Below are positions 46,886-56,179 of a DNA stretch of 64,000 nucleotides, in pieces. This stretch comes from Lactobacillus amylovorus DSM 20531. Lineage in GTDB: Bacteria; Bacillota; Bacilli; Lactobacillales; Lactobacillaceae. Position 1 is the first letter of the stretch. Each line of letters begins with the position of its first letter. The stretch is from positions 496,001-560,000 of the forward strand of contig NZ_CP017706.1 of NCBI RefSeq assembly GCF_002706375.1, read 5' to 3'. The notes below the pieces were generated by a model. That model searched no databases. It worked only from the letters and a program-made list of their open reading frames with translations, and had not been told where the DNA came from. The position numbers and the translations under genes are program-made.

Positions 46886-49089
46886 GGGATGCACTCCTTC
46901 CAAATCTTTTGCAATTCAGCTACATCTTCATTTACTTGATCGTTGGCCAGCGAAATGTTCAATTGCTGATCAGCAGTAACTTGACCAATTTCACTAACGG
47001 AATCGCCCATTTCTTGTTCAAATTTTGCCGCATTTGCAGGATCAACTGAAACGATCAAGCGACCTGGAGGCTCACTGAAAAGCAGATTTTTATCAAAATC
47101 AAGCTTTACCTTTGCACCAAAGTCTGTATCAAAAAGTGTTTCAGCTAAGGAAACGCCTAAGCCACCTTCGCTTAGATCGTGTGCACTTTTGACTAAACCG
47201 TTAGCCATTAATGCTTGCAATTTGTAAAGGTATTGCTTTATCTCTGGCAAGTTTGGCGCATGTGGCAATCCGCTAATTTCACCAGTGATCATCTTTTGCA
47301 ATTCTGAGCTAGCAAAATCATCATCTGTCTTACCCACTAGATAAATCTTGTCACCTGCTTTTTGCATGTGCATTGGAATGACGTGATCATAATCCTTGAT
47401 TAAACCAACCATCCCAATCATTGGTGATGGATAAATCGCCTTGCCATTATTTTCGTTATAAAGAGAGACATTTCCTGAAACAACCGGTGTTTCTAAAATT
47501 TCACATGCATCGGCAATCCCTTGACAAGATTGATGCAATTCCCAGAAAATTTCTGGATCATTAGGGTCACCATAGTTAAGACAGTCAGTAATTGCTAAAG
47601 GTTGGGCACCACTAGCCACGATATTTGTTGCACTTTCAAGGACAGTTCTTTGACCACCAACTTTTGGATCAAGATAGACAAAGCGTCCATTAGTATCAGT
47701 AGTCATCGCAATTGCCTTCTTAGTATGGCGCACGCGCAAGACGCCGCTATCTGAACCAGGACCTACAATCGTGTCCGTTCGAACCTGTGAATCATATTGT
47801 TGCGTTACAAATTGATCGTTAGCAATGGTTGGCTGGTTCAAAAGATCTTTTAAAGTTTGACCGGCACTTTCAATATTTGGTTGCCAATTTTCACTTTGCT
47901 CAGCATCAATGATTCTTTGTGGTTTCTTTTCTGCGCTTTTTTCTTCAAGGACTTTTTCAGTTAAAGTTACCACTGGAATATCACATACCACTTGATCATC
48001 GTGATGAAGCACGTATCTACCATCATCAGTAATGCGACCAATAGTTACAGCGTCAAGATTAAATTCATCGAAGATCTTTTTAACGTCCTCTTCATGGCCC
48101 TTCTTTACACAAAGGAGCATTCTTTCTTGCGATTCGCTAAGCATAATCTCGTAAGCTGACATGTTAGGTTCACGCTGAGGTACCAAGTTAAGATTGAGAT
48201 CCATCCCGGATTTACCTTCAGTGGCCATTTCAGCACTTGAAGAAACGATGCTGGCTGCTCCCATGTCTTGAATACCAACAAGCCATTCACGATGATTCAA
48301 GATCAGTTCCAAGCAAGCTTCCATCAATAATTTTTCCATAAATGGATCACCAACTTGAACCGCTGAACGTTGGGTCGCATGTTCTTCAGAAAAGTCGGCT
48401 GAAGCAAAGGTAGCACCGTGAATACCATCACGCCCGGTTTTAGCACCAACGTACATTACCGCATTGCCAACACCTGTAGCATCCCCATGCTCCATATCTT
48501 TAATATCCATGATTCCCACATTCATGGCGTTTAATAAAATGTTGCCATTATAGCAAGGATCAAAAGTTGTTTCTCCGCCTAAATTAGGAATTCCCATGCA
48601 GTTGCCATAGTCGCCGACGCCCTTGATGGTCTCTTCCATCTTGTAGCGCATTGTTGGATTATCTTTCAATTCACCAAAGTGCAAAGAATCAAGGATTGCA
48701 ACGGGGCGAGCGCCCATACTGAAAACGTCTCTTAAAATACCGCCAACACCGGTTGCGGCACCCTGGTAAGGTTCTACTGTAGTTGGGTGATTGTGACTTT
48801 CAGCCTTAAAAACAACGGCTTGACCATCATCGATATCAACTACACCAGCACCTTCACCTGGACCTTGTACTACGCGTTTACCCGTGGTTGGAAACAGCTT
48901 CAACACTGGCTTAGATTTTTTGTAAGAACAGTGCTCGCTCCACATTGCGGAGAACAAGCCGATTTCTGTGTAGTTGGGCAAGCGATGAAGCAAATGATCG
49001 CAAATATAGTCATATTCACGTTCTGATAAACTCCAATCAAGGTAAGGTTTCTTTTCTTTGATTTCTTCTGGTGTCATCGCTTGTTTCAT
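46861..49089 (-). CDS. purL: Phosphoribosylformylglycinamidine synthase subunit PurL
   Basis: Fourth step, synthetase subunit of the small Gram-positive type (742 residues), with ammonia from PurQ through a PurS-bridged complex. The two half-domains show [49 protein letters not shown] and [12 protein letters not shown]. It overlaps purQ by 4 bp (ATGA) and purF by 25 bp, so translation is coupled. Confidence 0.97.
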   Translation of the reverse strand: MKQAMTPEEIKEKKPYLDWSLSEREYDYICDHLLHRLPNYTEIGLFSAMWSEHCSYKKSKPVLKLFPTTGKRVVQGPGEGAGVVDIDDGQAVVFKAESHNHPTTVEPYQGAATGVGGILRDVFSMGARPVAILDSLHFGELKDNPTMRYKMEETIKGVGDYGNCMGIPNLGGETTFDPCYNGNILLNAMNVGIMDIKDMEHGDATGVGNAVMYVGAKTGRDGIHGATFASADFSEEHATQRSAVQVGDPFMEKLLMEACLELILNHREWLVGIQDMGAASIVSSSAEMATEGKSGMDLNLNLVPQREPNMSAYEIMLSESQERMLLCVKKGHEEDVKKIFDEFNLDAVTIGRITDDGRYVLHHDDQVVCDIPVVTLTEKVLEEKSAEKKPQRIIDAEQSENWQPNIESAGQTLKDLLNQPTIANDQFVTQQYDSQVRTDTIVGPGSDSGVLRVRHTKKAIAMTTDTNGRFVYLDPKVGGQRTVLESATNIVASGAQPLAITDCLNYGDPNDPEIFWELHQSCQGIADACEILETPVVSGNVSLYNENNGKAIYPSPMIGMVGLIKDYDHVIPMHMQKAGDKIYLVGKTDDDFASSELQKMITGEISGLPHAPNLPEIKQYLYKLQALMANGLVKSAHDLSEGGLGVSLAETLFDTDFGAKVKLDFDKNLLFSEPPGRLIVSVDPANAAKFEQEMGDSVSEIGQVTADQQLNISLANDQVNEDVAELQKIWKECIPCLMKSKA

Positions 49090-49757
49090 GCTTGAACTCC
49101 TGCTTTTAAAAGTGACTTAAATAAAGGCAACCCATCTGTTCCACCGAGAATTTGTTCTACCACTCTTTCAGGGTGTGGCATCATGCCTAGAACATTTCCT
49201 TCTTTGTTACAAATACCAGCTATATCATGCAGACTGCCGTTAGGATTTTCACCATGATATCTAAAGACAACTTGGTGATTTACTTCTAAATCTTCAAGTA
49301 CATCTTCATCTGCGTAATAGCTGCCGTCGCCATGAGCAATAGGAATACGGATAAGTTCTTTATCTTCATACTCAGTAGTAAATGGCGTATGCGTATTCTC
49401 AACTTCTAAAGTGACAGTCTTGCAAACAAATTGAAGGCTATCGTTTTTCTTAAGTGCTCCTGGAAGCAGTCCCATTTCTGTTAAAATCTGAAAACCATTG
49501 CAGACACCTAAAACTAACTTTCCTTCTTCTGCCATCTTCTTAACGGCTGGAATAATGTTTGAAAAGCGAGCAATTGCGCCGGTTCTTAAATAATCCCCAT
49601 AAGAAAAGCCACCTGGTAAAACAGCTACATCAAAGCCAGCTAAACTTTTTTCCTTGTAAGAAACATATTCGACATCTGCCTGGCAAACAGTGTGAAAGGC
49701 TTCGTACATGTCGATATCGCAGTTAGAACCTGGAAAAACGATTACTGCAATTTTCAT
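49086..49757 (-). CDS. purQ: Phosphoribosylformylglycinamidine synthase subunit PurQ
   Basis: Glutaminase subunit of FGAM synthase. 223-residue class I amidotransferase with nucleophile Cys in [10 protein letters not shown] and the His/Glu of [10 protein letters not shown]. It overlaps purL and purS by 4 bp on each side, which fixes both starts. Confidence 0.97.
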   Translation of the reverse strand: MKIAVIVFPGSNCDIDMYEAFHTVCQADVEYVSYKEKSLAGFDVAVLPGGFSYGDYLRTGAIARFSNIIPAVKKMAEEGKLVLGVCNGFQILTEMGLLPGALKKNDSLQFVCKTVTLEVENTHTPFTTEYEDKELIRIPIAHGDGSYYADEDVLEDLEVNHQVVFRYHGENPNGSLHDIAGICNKEGNVLGMMPHPERVVEQILGGTDGLPLFKSLLKAGVQA

Positions 49758-50008
49758 GCGTTTTCCTCCAAAACTTTGATCTTGTAAGTTTCCATGTTGA
49801 AGTTAACCAATAAAGCTTCAGCGATATCCTTCACATCAGCCTTAACTTTATCTAAGTCATCTTCATCAACTGTTACATCGAAGAACTTACCAACGACGAT
49901 TTTTTTGACTTCGTCATGACCAAGGGAATTAACTGAATCGGTGATTGCAGCTCCTTGTGGATCAAAAACTGAAGGTTTGTAGGTTACGTAAATACGGACA
50001 GTAGTCAT
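49754..50008 (-). CDS. purS: Phosphoribosylformylglycinamidine synthase subunit PurS
   Basis: An 84-residue small bridging subunit of the PurSQL complex. It carries the conserved [23 protein letters not shown] stretch. It overlaps purQ by 4 bp and starts immediately after the purC stop. Confidence 0.96.
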   Translation of the reverse strand: MTTVRIYVTYKPSVFDPQGAAITDSVNSLGHDEVKKIVVGKFFDVTVDEDDLDKVKADVKDIAEALLVNFNMETYKIKVLEENA

Positions 50009-50725
50009 TTAGATCTCCTTAAGTGCTTCTTGAATGCGGGCTAAGTCTTGTTCATAAACAGTAGTTAAATCGCCGATGTCTCTACGGTAGACATCTTTAT
50101 CCATATGCTTCTTGGTCTTTTTATCCCAAAGACGGCAGTTATCTGGTGAAAATTCATCTGCAAGGATGATATTTCCATCTGCATCTTTACCAAATTCAAG
50201 TTTGAAATCGACTAATTCCATTCCAGCCTTATCAAAAAGCGGAATCAAAAGCTTGTTAACTTGACGAGACAATTCCCAGATCTTCTTTTGCTCTTCAGCG
50301 GTCGCAATATGTAATGCAATCGCATCAGATTCGTTCATGATTGGGTCGTCGAGTTCATCACTCTTATAAAAAAGTTCTTCGACTGGCGTATCGAATTTTT
50401 CACCTTCGCCCAAGCCATAACGACTTGAGAAATGGCCAGCTGCAATATTTCTAGTAACAACTTCAAGTGGGAACATATCGCACTTTTTAACTAATTCTTC
50501 AGTGTCTGAGATTTTCTTGATGAAATGAGTTGGAACTCCGTTTTTGGACAAGTATTCAAAAATCAAAGTTGAAATTTCGTTGTTTAAATAGGCTTTGTTC
50601 TTAAAGTCATCCTTCTTCTCGCCATTACCGGCAGTTGCCTGGTCTGTATAAACCACACGTAAAACTTCTGGGTCATCTGTAGACCACATTTCCTTAACTT
50701 TACCGGTATACAACAACTTTGCCAT
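50009..50725 (-). CDS. purC: SAICAR synthetase
   Basis: Condenses CAIR with aspartate. 238 residues of the short bacterial type, with GKVKEMW at the start, AGNGEKKDDFKNKAYLNN, SRYGLGEGEKFDTPV and LADEFSPDNCRLWD. First gene of the purCSQLFMNHD operon, 203 bp from purK, with promoter and PurR-box candidates in the gap. Confidence 0.97.
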   Translation of the reverse strand: MAKLLYTGKVKEMWSTDDPEVLRVVYTDQATAGNGEKKDDFKNKAYLNNEISTLIFEYLSKNGVPTHFIKKISDTEELVKKCDMFPLEVVTRNIAAGHFSSRYGLGEGEKFDTPVEELFYKSDELDDPIMNESDAIALHIATAEEQKKIWELSRQVNKLLIPLFDKAGMELVDFKLEFGKDADGNIILADEFSPDNCRLWDKKTKKHMDKDVYRRDIGDLTTVYEQDLARIQEALKEI

Positions 50726-50745
50726 TTTATTTTTCTTCTTGGTAA

Positions 50746-50758
50746 AAATACGAATATT
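50746..50758 (+). promoter_or_regulatory. Candidate PurR box near purC
   Basis: AAATACGAATATT matches 11 of 13 positions of the Gram-positive PurBox AWWWCCGAACWWT, on the forward strand, about 20 bp before the purC start. PurR works with PRPP and responds to purine supply. Confidence 0.4.
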
Positions 50759-50830
50759 ATTAAAGAGTGAATACTAATTTGTTCACTTTATGCTGACAAT
50801 ATTATCAGCTATTGCTTATAATGCCAATAT

Positions 50831-50836
50831 ATTATA
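50831..50836 (-). promoter_or_regulatory. Candidate -10 box of the purC operon
   Basis: TATAAT on the reverse strand, about 105 bp upstream of purC. No clean -35; the expected region overlaps the PurR box at 50863-50875, which fits activator control. Confidence 0.4.
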
Positions 50837-50862
50837 GAGCATTAAAAATACTATCACGAAGT

Positions 50863-50875
50863 ATTGTTCGTGTTT
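50863..50875 (-). promoter_or_regulatory. Candidate PurR box (purC operon)
   Basis: AAACACGAACAAT on the reverse strand matches 11 of 13 positions of the PurBox AWWWCCGAACWWT. It forms an inverted CACGAA/TTCGTG pair at 50855-50872. It sits in the -35 region of the operon promoter candidate. Confidence 0.55.
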
Positions 50876-50893
50876 TAGTGAAAATGATAAATA

Positions 50894-50922
50894 AAAAACA
50901 GAGCTTTAATAGCTCTGCTTAA
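50894..50922 (-). terminator. Terminator after purK
   Basis: The stem CAGAGCT ttaat AGCTCTG is followed on the reverse strand by TTTTTTATTT, just past the purK stop. It separates fhs-purE-purK from the purC operon. Confidence 0.85.
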
Positions 50923-50928
50923 ACAAGA

Positions 50929-52107
50929 TTAATTTACTTTTGTTTTCCAAATATGGGTGTCATTAATTTCTTGCAACGTTTTTTCAATATCGTCAGTAAG
51001 AATTGTAACGTGGCCCATTTTACGATTATGACGGATTTCGGCCTTGCCATAGTAGTGAAAATGCCAGTTGCTCTTTTCAGGAATGACTTTTCTTACGCCG
51101 GCTACATGTTGACCCAAAACATTCACCATTACCACTTTGGACAACAGCTTAATCTTAGGCAACGGCAAATTGCAAATAGCACGATCATGGATATCAAACT
51201 GGTCAAAATTGCAGGCTTCAATCGAATAGTGACCTGAATTATGCGGACGTGGTGCTAGTTCATTGACATAAATATCACCGTTATCCAGAATAAATAGCTC
51301 CACACCCAAAATACCGCGCAAATGAATTGCTTCTGCAATTTGCTTAGCAATAGCCTGTGCTTTAGCATAAATTTCTTTTGAAACACGTGCTGGCACAATA
51401 CTAATATGCAAAATTTCATCGGCATTGTAGTTTTCACTAACTGGGAAAACTGTCACTTCGCCTTTTGCATTTCTTGCGACCATGACAGAAGCTTCAACTT
51501 TGAATGGCACCCAGCCTTCAAGAATGCAGTCTCCTGTAGCTAGAATCTCTTTGATGTGCTCATTATTTTCAAGATCGGCATCGCTCTTTAAAACTTCTTG
51601 GCCGTGGCCATCGTAGCCACCTTCACAGGTTTTAAGGACACAGTTATAGCCAATCTTTTTAATCGCTTCTTTTAAATCAGTCATGTTTTTAACAGGAAGA
51701 TAAGGTGCGGTCATACAACCAGCACTACGCAAGAAGTTCTTTTCACGCAGTCTATGCTTAGTAATATAGAGCAGATTGGTGCCTTGAGGAATTTTTACTT
51801 TGTCAGCAACATCCTTCAGTGCATTAAGATCCACATTCTCAAATTCATATGTCAAAACGTCACTTTCTTTTGCCAGTTCTTCGATCGCTTTAACATCTGA
51901 ATATTCGGCCACAATTTGCTTATCGGCTACCTGACCACAAGGACAATCTGGTGTCGGATCCAGCGTAATAACCTTCATGCCGCCATATTTAGCTGACAAG
52001 GCCATCATTTGTCCTAATTGACCACCTCCGATAATGCCAATTGTTTTACCTTGCTCAATAAAATCTGGATCAGTCAAGTTCTGCACTGCTTTCTTTTGCT
52101 TCATCAT
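50929..52107 (-). CDS. purK: N5-carboxyaminoimidazole ribonucleotide synthase
   Basis: ATP-grasp enzyme carboxylating AIR. 392 residues with the N-domain GIIGGGQLGQMM, the central VLKTCEGGYDGHGQ loop and ELAPRPHNSGHYSIEACNFDQF at the active site. The ATG at 52107 overlaps purE by 38 bp; a TTG at 52077 (MTDPDFIEQGKTIG) is an alternative with a smaller overlap. Neither has a strong ribosome-binding site. Confidence 0.93.
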   Translation of the reverse strand: MMKQKKAVQNLTDPDFIEQGKTIGIIGGGQLGQMMALSAKYGGMKVITLDPTPDCPCGQVADKQIVAEYSDVKAIEELAKESDVLTYEFENVDLNALKDVADKVKIPQGTNLLYITKHRLREKNFLRSAGCMTAPYLPVKNMTDLKEAIKKIGYNCVLKTCEGGYDGHGQEVLKSDADLENNEHIKEILATGDCILEGWVPFKVEASVMVARNAKGEVTVFPVSENYNADEILHISIVPARVSKEIYAKAQAIAKQIAEAIHLRGILGVELFILDNGDIYVNELAPRPHNSGHYSIEACNFDQFDIHDRAICNLPLPKIKLLSKVVMVNVLGQHVAGVRKVIPEKSNWHFHYYGKAEIRHNRKMGHVTILTDDIEKTLQEINDTHIWKTKVN

Positions 52108-52555
52108 GCATCTTTTGTCGATAGTCTTTTAGCTGCTGTCTTATTTTTTCATCACTAATTCCAAGAATTTCCAGTGCAAGAAGTGCTGCATTACTTGCAC
52201 CTGCATTACCAATGGCAGTCGTAGCCACAGGAATTCCTGTTGGCATTTGCACAATAGATAAAAGAGAATCCATGCCACCTAATGCCTTAGTTTGACCGGG
52301 AACACCAATCACTGGAATCACGGTATTTGCGGCAGTCATGCCAGGCAAATGAGCTGCCATACCGGCACCCGCAATAATTACTTTAGTGCCATTTTTCTCA
52401 GCATTTTGGGCAAAATCATACATTTCCTTTGGCATTCTATGGGCCGAGATAACATGTTTATCATAGCTAACATTGAACTGATCCAAGATTTCACACGCAT
52501 GCTTCATCGTTGGCCAATCTGACTTACTACCCATAATTACGCTTATTTCAGACAT
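52070..52555 (-). CDS. purE: N5-CAIR mutase
   Basis: Converts N5-CAIR to CAIR and acts with PurK. 161 residues with MGSKSDWPTM, SAHRMPKEM, AGAGMAAHLPGM and GNAGASNAALLALEIL of class I PurE. The ribosome-binding site is AAGGAAG. It lies 12 bp after fhs. Confidence 0.97.
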   Translation of the reverse strand: MSEISVIMGSKSDWPTMKHACEILDQFNVSYDKHVISAHRMPKEMYDFAQNAEKNGTKVIIAGAGMAAHLPGMTAANTVIPVIGVPGQTKALGGMDSLLSIVQMPTGIPVATTAIGNAGASNAALLALEILGISDEKIRQQLKDYRQKMHDEAKESSAELD

Positions 52556-52567
52556 GATTCTTCCTTG

Positions 52568-54229
52568 TTAAAATAGTCCTGTAATTTGACCTTGATCATC
52601 AATATCCATATTTTCTGCGGCTGGATGCTTTGCTAGACCAGGCATAGTCATCATGGTACCTGATAAAGCGACAATGAAGCCGGCACCTAATTTAGGTACA
52701 AAGGAACGAATATGGAAATCAAAATCAGTTGGAGCGCCTAGCTTAGTTTGATCATCTGTAAATGAATATTGGGTCTTAGCAATACATACAGGCAGCTTGT
52801 TCCAGCCTTGTTTATCAAAAGTCTTAATTTGCTTTTTGGCTTTGTTAGACAAAACTACACGTTTTGCGCCATAAATCTTGGTAGCAATGGCGTTTAATTT
52901 GTCTTCAATTGAATCAGAATTCTTATATAATTCGTGGAAATCAAATTTTTGGTCGGCAAGTTGAACTACTTCTTTAGCCAAATCTTGCGTGCCTTCTCCA
53001 CCTTTGGCCCAAGCGTCAACTTCAATAGCTTTTACGCCCATTTCAGCACAAGCATCTTGGATTGCTTTGATTTCAGCCTCAGTATCACTAGTAAAGTGAT
53101 TAATCGCAACCACAATTGGCAAATTATAGCCTTGCATGTTTTTAACGTGTCTGCGCAAGTTTGCCATACCTTTTTGCAAGGCTTGAAGATTTTCTTCAGT
53201 CAAATTATTCTTATCGGCACCACCGTTGAGCTTAAGTGCACGACAAGTTGCGACAATTACCACGGCATTTGGCGTCTTGCCTAAGACTGGTCGCTTGATA
53301 TCCAAGAATTTTTCGGCACCAAGATCTGCACCGAAGCCACATTCAGTAACGGTATAATCAGAAGTCTTTAGCGCAATTTGCGTAGCCAAGACTGAGTTAC
53401 AGCCATGAGCAATGTTGGCAAATGGTCCACCGTGAACAATAGCAGGAGTGTGATCCAAAGTTTGAACTAAGTTAGGCTTAATAGCATCTTTCAATAAAAG
53501 TGTAATTGCACCAGTGAAGCCCAATTGATCAACGGTAACAGGCTTCTTGTCATAGGTATAACCAACAACGATGCGACCAATTCTCTTCTTTAAATCGTGC
53601 AAGCTCTCAGATAAGCAAAGAATGGCCATCATTTCTGAAGCAGCGGTAATATCAAAGCCGGTTTCTCGAGGAACACCTTGCATGATGCCACCGAGTCCAG
53701 TAACCACGTTTCTTAAAGCACGATCGTTAACGTCTTCGACTCTCTTCCAAATGATTCTGCGTGGATCAAGTCCTAAAGCATTGTCGCGCATAATGTAGTT
53801 ATCGATTAGAGCCGCCAAGGTGTTGTTAGCAGAAGTTAAGGCATGCATGTCACCAGTGAAGTTTAAATTAATGTCTTCCATTGGGACAACTTGGCTATAG
53901 CCACCACCTGTTGCACCGCCTTTGATCCCAAAGACTGGTCCCATTGATGGTTCACGCATGGCAATGGTAGTTTGATGGCCTAATTGGTTAAGCGCATCCC
54001 CCAAGCCAACTAAAACAGTGGATTTCCCTTCACCAGCAGAAGTTGGGTTAATACCTGTCACCAAAATCAATTTGTGTTTCTTCCCTTCAATTTCCTTAAC
54101 AGGCAAGTTGATCTTAGCTTTATAGTGACCATATTGTTCAATATCATCACTGGACAAGCCTAACTTTTGGGCAATTTCAGTGATCGGTTGCATTTTGGCT
54201 GCATCAGCAATTTCAATGTCAGTTGGCAT
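52568..54229 (-). CDS. fhs: Formate-tetrahydrofolate ligase
   Basis: Makes 10-formyl-THF from formate, THF and ATP, the one-carbon donor for PurN and PurH. 553 residues from the ATG at 54229, with AAAGGAAC 5 bp upstream; the ATG at 54244 lies before that site. The P-loop [14 protein letters not shown] is at about residues 60-73. [22 protein letters not shown] and [15 protein letters not shown] are typical. Its place ahead of purE-purK shows that one-carbon supply is controlled with purine synthesis. Confidence 0.96.
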   Translation of the reverse strand: MPTDIEIADAAKMQPITEIAQKLGLSSDDIEQYGHYKAKINLPVKEIEGKKHKLILVTGINPTSAGEGKSTVLVGLGDALNQLGHQTTIAMREPSMGPVFGIKGGATGGGYSQVVPMEDINLNFTGDMHALTSANNTLAALIDNYIMRDNALGLDPRRIIWKRVEDVNDRALRNVVTGLGGIMQGVPRETGFDITAASEMMAILCLSESLHDLKKRIGRIVVGYTYDKKPVTVDQLGFTGAITLLLKDAIKPNLVQTLDHTPAIVHGGPFANIAHGCNSVLATQIALKTSDYTVTECGFGADLGAEKFLDIKRPVLGKTPNAVVIVATCRALKLNGGADKNNLTEENLQALQKGMANLRRHVKNMQGYNLPIVVAINHFTSDTEAEIKAIQDACAEMGVKAIEVDAWAKGGEGTQDLAKEVVQLADQKFDFHELYKNSDSIEDKLNAIATKIYGAKRVVLSNKAKKQIKTFDKQGWNKLPVCIAKTQYSFTDDQTKLGAPTDFDFHIRSFVPKLGAGFIVALSGTMMTMPGLAKHPAAENMDIDDQGQITGLF

Positions 54230-54338
54230 GATTGTTCCTTTCATATACCGTACAATATTACTTAATACTTATAGTATCGTTCTTATTTATTGTTATATTA
54301 ATACAATACATCACTATGTAAGGATTTGCAAAGTTATA

Positions 54339-54351
54339 TTTTGCGAACTAT
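54339..54351 (+). promoter_or_regulatory. Candidate PurR box upstream of fhs
   Basis: TTTTGCGAACTAT matches 11 of 13 positions of the PurBox AWWWCCGAACWWT, about 110 bp upstream of the fhs start. With the boxes ahead of purC it suggests both transcription units respond to PurR. Confidence 0.45.
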
Positions 54352-54370
54352 ATTTTATTTATTCAAAAAT

Positions 54371-54440
54371 AAAAGTCAAATACCCTATGGTACTTGACTT
54401 TACTTAGAAAAAAGCTCAATCCTCATTTGAGAATTGAGCT
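54371..54440 (-). terminator. Two tandem terminator hairpins between the SPFH gene and fhs
   Basis: The stem AGCTCAAT..ATTGAGCT (54413-54440) is followed on the reverse strand by TTTTTT. A second stem AAAGTCAA.TACC/GGTA.TTGACTTT (54371-54401) with its own T run follows. The first ends the SPFH transcript; the second insulates fhs. Confidence 0.75.
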
Positions 54441-54449
54441 AATTTTTAT

Positions 54450-55331
54450 TTATTCATCTTTCTTATCGTCGCTGGCATCCCACACCTTTTTCAAAGCAGG
54501 AACCTTACCCAAGTCGGTCATTTCATCCTTGCCAACCACGATCAAGTTGTTAGGGCCTTGAGCCAATTGGTTAAAGCTGTCCAAACTTTGGTTTCTGAAG
54601 TAACCTTCGCCAGCCTTTGACAAGGCTTCTTGCATCTTTTGTACACGGTAAGCGTCGGCATCAGCTTGCGTCTTAACTGCCTCAGCGTTGGCCTTAGCAG
54701 TAGCAACCAAAGCATCGTTCTTAGCCTTAGTGGTCATTTCAATGGTACGAGCTTCACCTTCGGCCTTAGCAATTGCGGCAGTCTTTTCACGGTCGGCAGT
54801 AAGTTGTTTGTCCATGGCACGTTGAATTTCAGCACTTGGTAAAAGTTCATCAACGTTGACACGAACGACCTTGATACCGTAGATATCAGTCAGGTCACCA
54901 GTTGCAGTGAAAAGTTGATCGTTAATTTCCTTAGTTGAGCCAAGGGCTGCGTTCAAATCCATACGACCAATAATGTCACGCAAGTGACCACGGATTAATT
55001 GCACCATTGATTCAACTGAGTCGGTGTTGTTGTAGAAGTAACGGTATGAATCAGTGACCAAGTAGTTCAAAGTTAAACTAGTAGAAATTTCAGCATTATC
55101 TTTGGTAATAATTGAGTACTTAGAAATTTCAAGTGGTTGAAGTGCTAATGGAACTTTGCGAATTCTTTGGAAAAGTGGCCAGACAAAGATAAATCCAGCT
55201 TTTACTGTCTTAGAATACTTACCCAAGGTTTCAACCAAACCTTCATTATTTTGTGGAACGATTCTAAAACCACAACAAACATACACAATAACTAAAACAA
55301 CAATAATGCCAATAATAATTCTTGCTATCAT
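54450..55331 (-). CDS. SPFH/Band 7 (stomatin-like) membrane protein
   Basis: A 293-residue stomatin/prohibitin-like protein. An N-terminal hydrophobic anchor (about 1-22) with a tandem VVLVIVYVCCGFRIV core is followed by the SPFH domain (about 25-190; VPQNNEGLVETLGKYSKTV start, SYRYFYNNTDSVESMVQLI) and an Ala/Glu/Lys coiled coil (about 190-250) that drives ring assembly. Such proteins form microdomains that scaffold membrane proteases and secretion. It lies 17 bp after the DinJ-like gene on the same strand and may share its transcript. Confidence 0.88.
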   Translation of the reverse strand: MIARIIIGIIVVLVIVYVCCGFRIVPQNNEGLVETLGKYSKTVKAGFIFVWPLFQRIRKVPLALQPLEISKYSIITKDNAEISTSLTLNYLVTDSYRYFYNNTDSVESMVQLIRGHLRDIIGRMDLNAALGSTKEINDQLFTATGDLTDIYGIKVVRVNVDELLPSAEIQRAMDKQLTADREKTAAIAKAEGEARTIEMTTKAKNDALVATAKANAEAVKTQADADAYRVQKMQEALSKAGEGYFRNQSLDSFNQLAQGPNNLIVVGKDEMTDLGKVPALKKVWDASDDKKDE

Positions 55332-55348
55332 AATTTTTACCTCAAAAC

Positions 55349-55663
55349 TTAGTTGTCTTTCTTTTCATTCTTTTCCGCATCAAGCCTCTTGGCGATATCT
55401 CCAAGTAAATCTTCCCTTCCGGTCAATGTGTTCAGGCGCTCGTCAAGCAGTTTGGCATATTCATACTTATTCATTTGATCCAAATTATCCCATGCATTTG
55501 GAATCTCTACTCTGAAAGGAATACCATTATGAAGAATAATCTGATCATAGAACATGTTAATTGCCGTAGCTGAATTTAACCCCAGCTTTTTCAGAATAGC
55601 TTCTGCCTTTTCCTTCTTTTCTGGATTCATTCTGACATAAAGTCCTGTTGTTTTTTCTGCCAT
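55349..55663 (-). CDS. RelB/DinJ-family antitoxin-like protein
   Basis: A 104-residue protein with the ribbon-helix-helix pattern GLYVRMNPEKKEKAEAILKKLGLNSATAINMFYDQII, typical of DinJ/RelB antitoxins that neutralise YafQ/RelE mRNA interferases. A C-terminal charged toxin-binding tail follows. No RelE/YafQ toxin gene is next to it; the downstream gene is the SPFH protein. Ribosome-binding site AAAGGAGTAAAAATT. It may be a solitary antitoxin or a regulator. Confidence 0.8.
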   Translation of the reverse strand: MAEKTTGLYVRMNPEKKEKAEAILKKLGLNSATAINMFYDQIILHNGIPFRVEIPNAWDNLDQMNKYEYAKLLDERLNTLTGREDLLGDIAKRLDAEKNEKKDN

Positions 55664-55823
55664 AATTTTTACTCCTTTCTGAATTTGATACTATTATATA
55701 TCGTTTGCATATAAATTACATATATTTTTATCATTTTGAATTAATCGATCTTAATAGCTAAAAATAGGTTTTGTTTTCAGAGTATACTTATATTTATAGA
55801 AAGTGAAAATGAAGGAAACAACA

Positions 55824-55982
55824 ATGAAAACTAACAGAAATTCAAAGATTAAGAAAAACAAGTCTAACTTTTGGGATACTCTTCCTCAAATCAATAACAA
55901 AGAAAAAAAACAAGAAATTGAAGAGTTAGGTTATAATCCTTCCGAACAACGTGCTGTTGGTAAAGAAAGAATTACTGATTAA
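55824..55982 (+). CDS. Small hypothetical protein (52 aa)
   Basis: Not a long ORF but a convincing small gene: ATG at 55824, AAGGAAAC 6 bp upstream, 52 codons, TAA at 55980-55982. The N-terminus is very basic (KTNRNSKIKKNKSNF). The C-terminal half (EIEELGYNPSEQRAVGKERITD) is acidic then mixed. An in-frame ATG at 55809 is possible but has a poorer ribosome-binding site. No homology recognised. It lies between the divergent DinJ-like gene and the right end of the IS200/IS605 element, whose hairpin may act as its terminator. Confidence 0.6.
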   Translation: MKTNRNSKIKKNKSNFWDTLPQINNKEKKQEIEELGYNPSEQRAVGKERITD

Positions 55983-55995
55983 TATGAAATGAACT

Positions 55996-56179
55996 ACCCC
56001 CCATCAGATAGATGGGTGGTCTCTTTTTAGAGATCTTGCGAACACCTAGACTTGCCACGTTCACTCGAAAATGTGGGCTACTTTCATAGCCGACTGTAGT
56101 TTTTTAATACCTACAACGTGATAGCGGTCGGGCTTTTTAACAGGGTCTAGTTCCATACCCACTAATTATTTACAGCAGT
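55996..56179 (-). ncRNA. Predicted omega RNA / right end of the IS605 element
   Basis: In IS200/IS605 elements the RNA that guides TnpB is transcribed from the 3' end of tnpB through the right end, and its guide is copied from the flanking DNA. Here the 180 nt after the tnpB stop are GC-richer than neighbours and full of short inverted segments, ending in the right-end hairpin at 55996-56020. The guide would come from bases just left of about 55995. Predicted from element architecture; not folded. Confidence 0.5.

Noticed and set aside
46583-46903. A separate 106-residue gene at the 5' end of purF.
   Set aside because: It is the N-terminal part of PurF cut by the frameshift, and its last 30 residues are out-of-frame translation.
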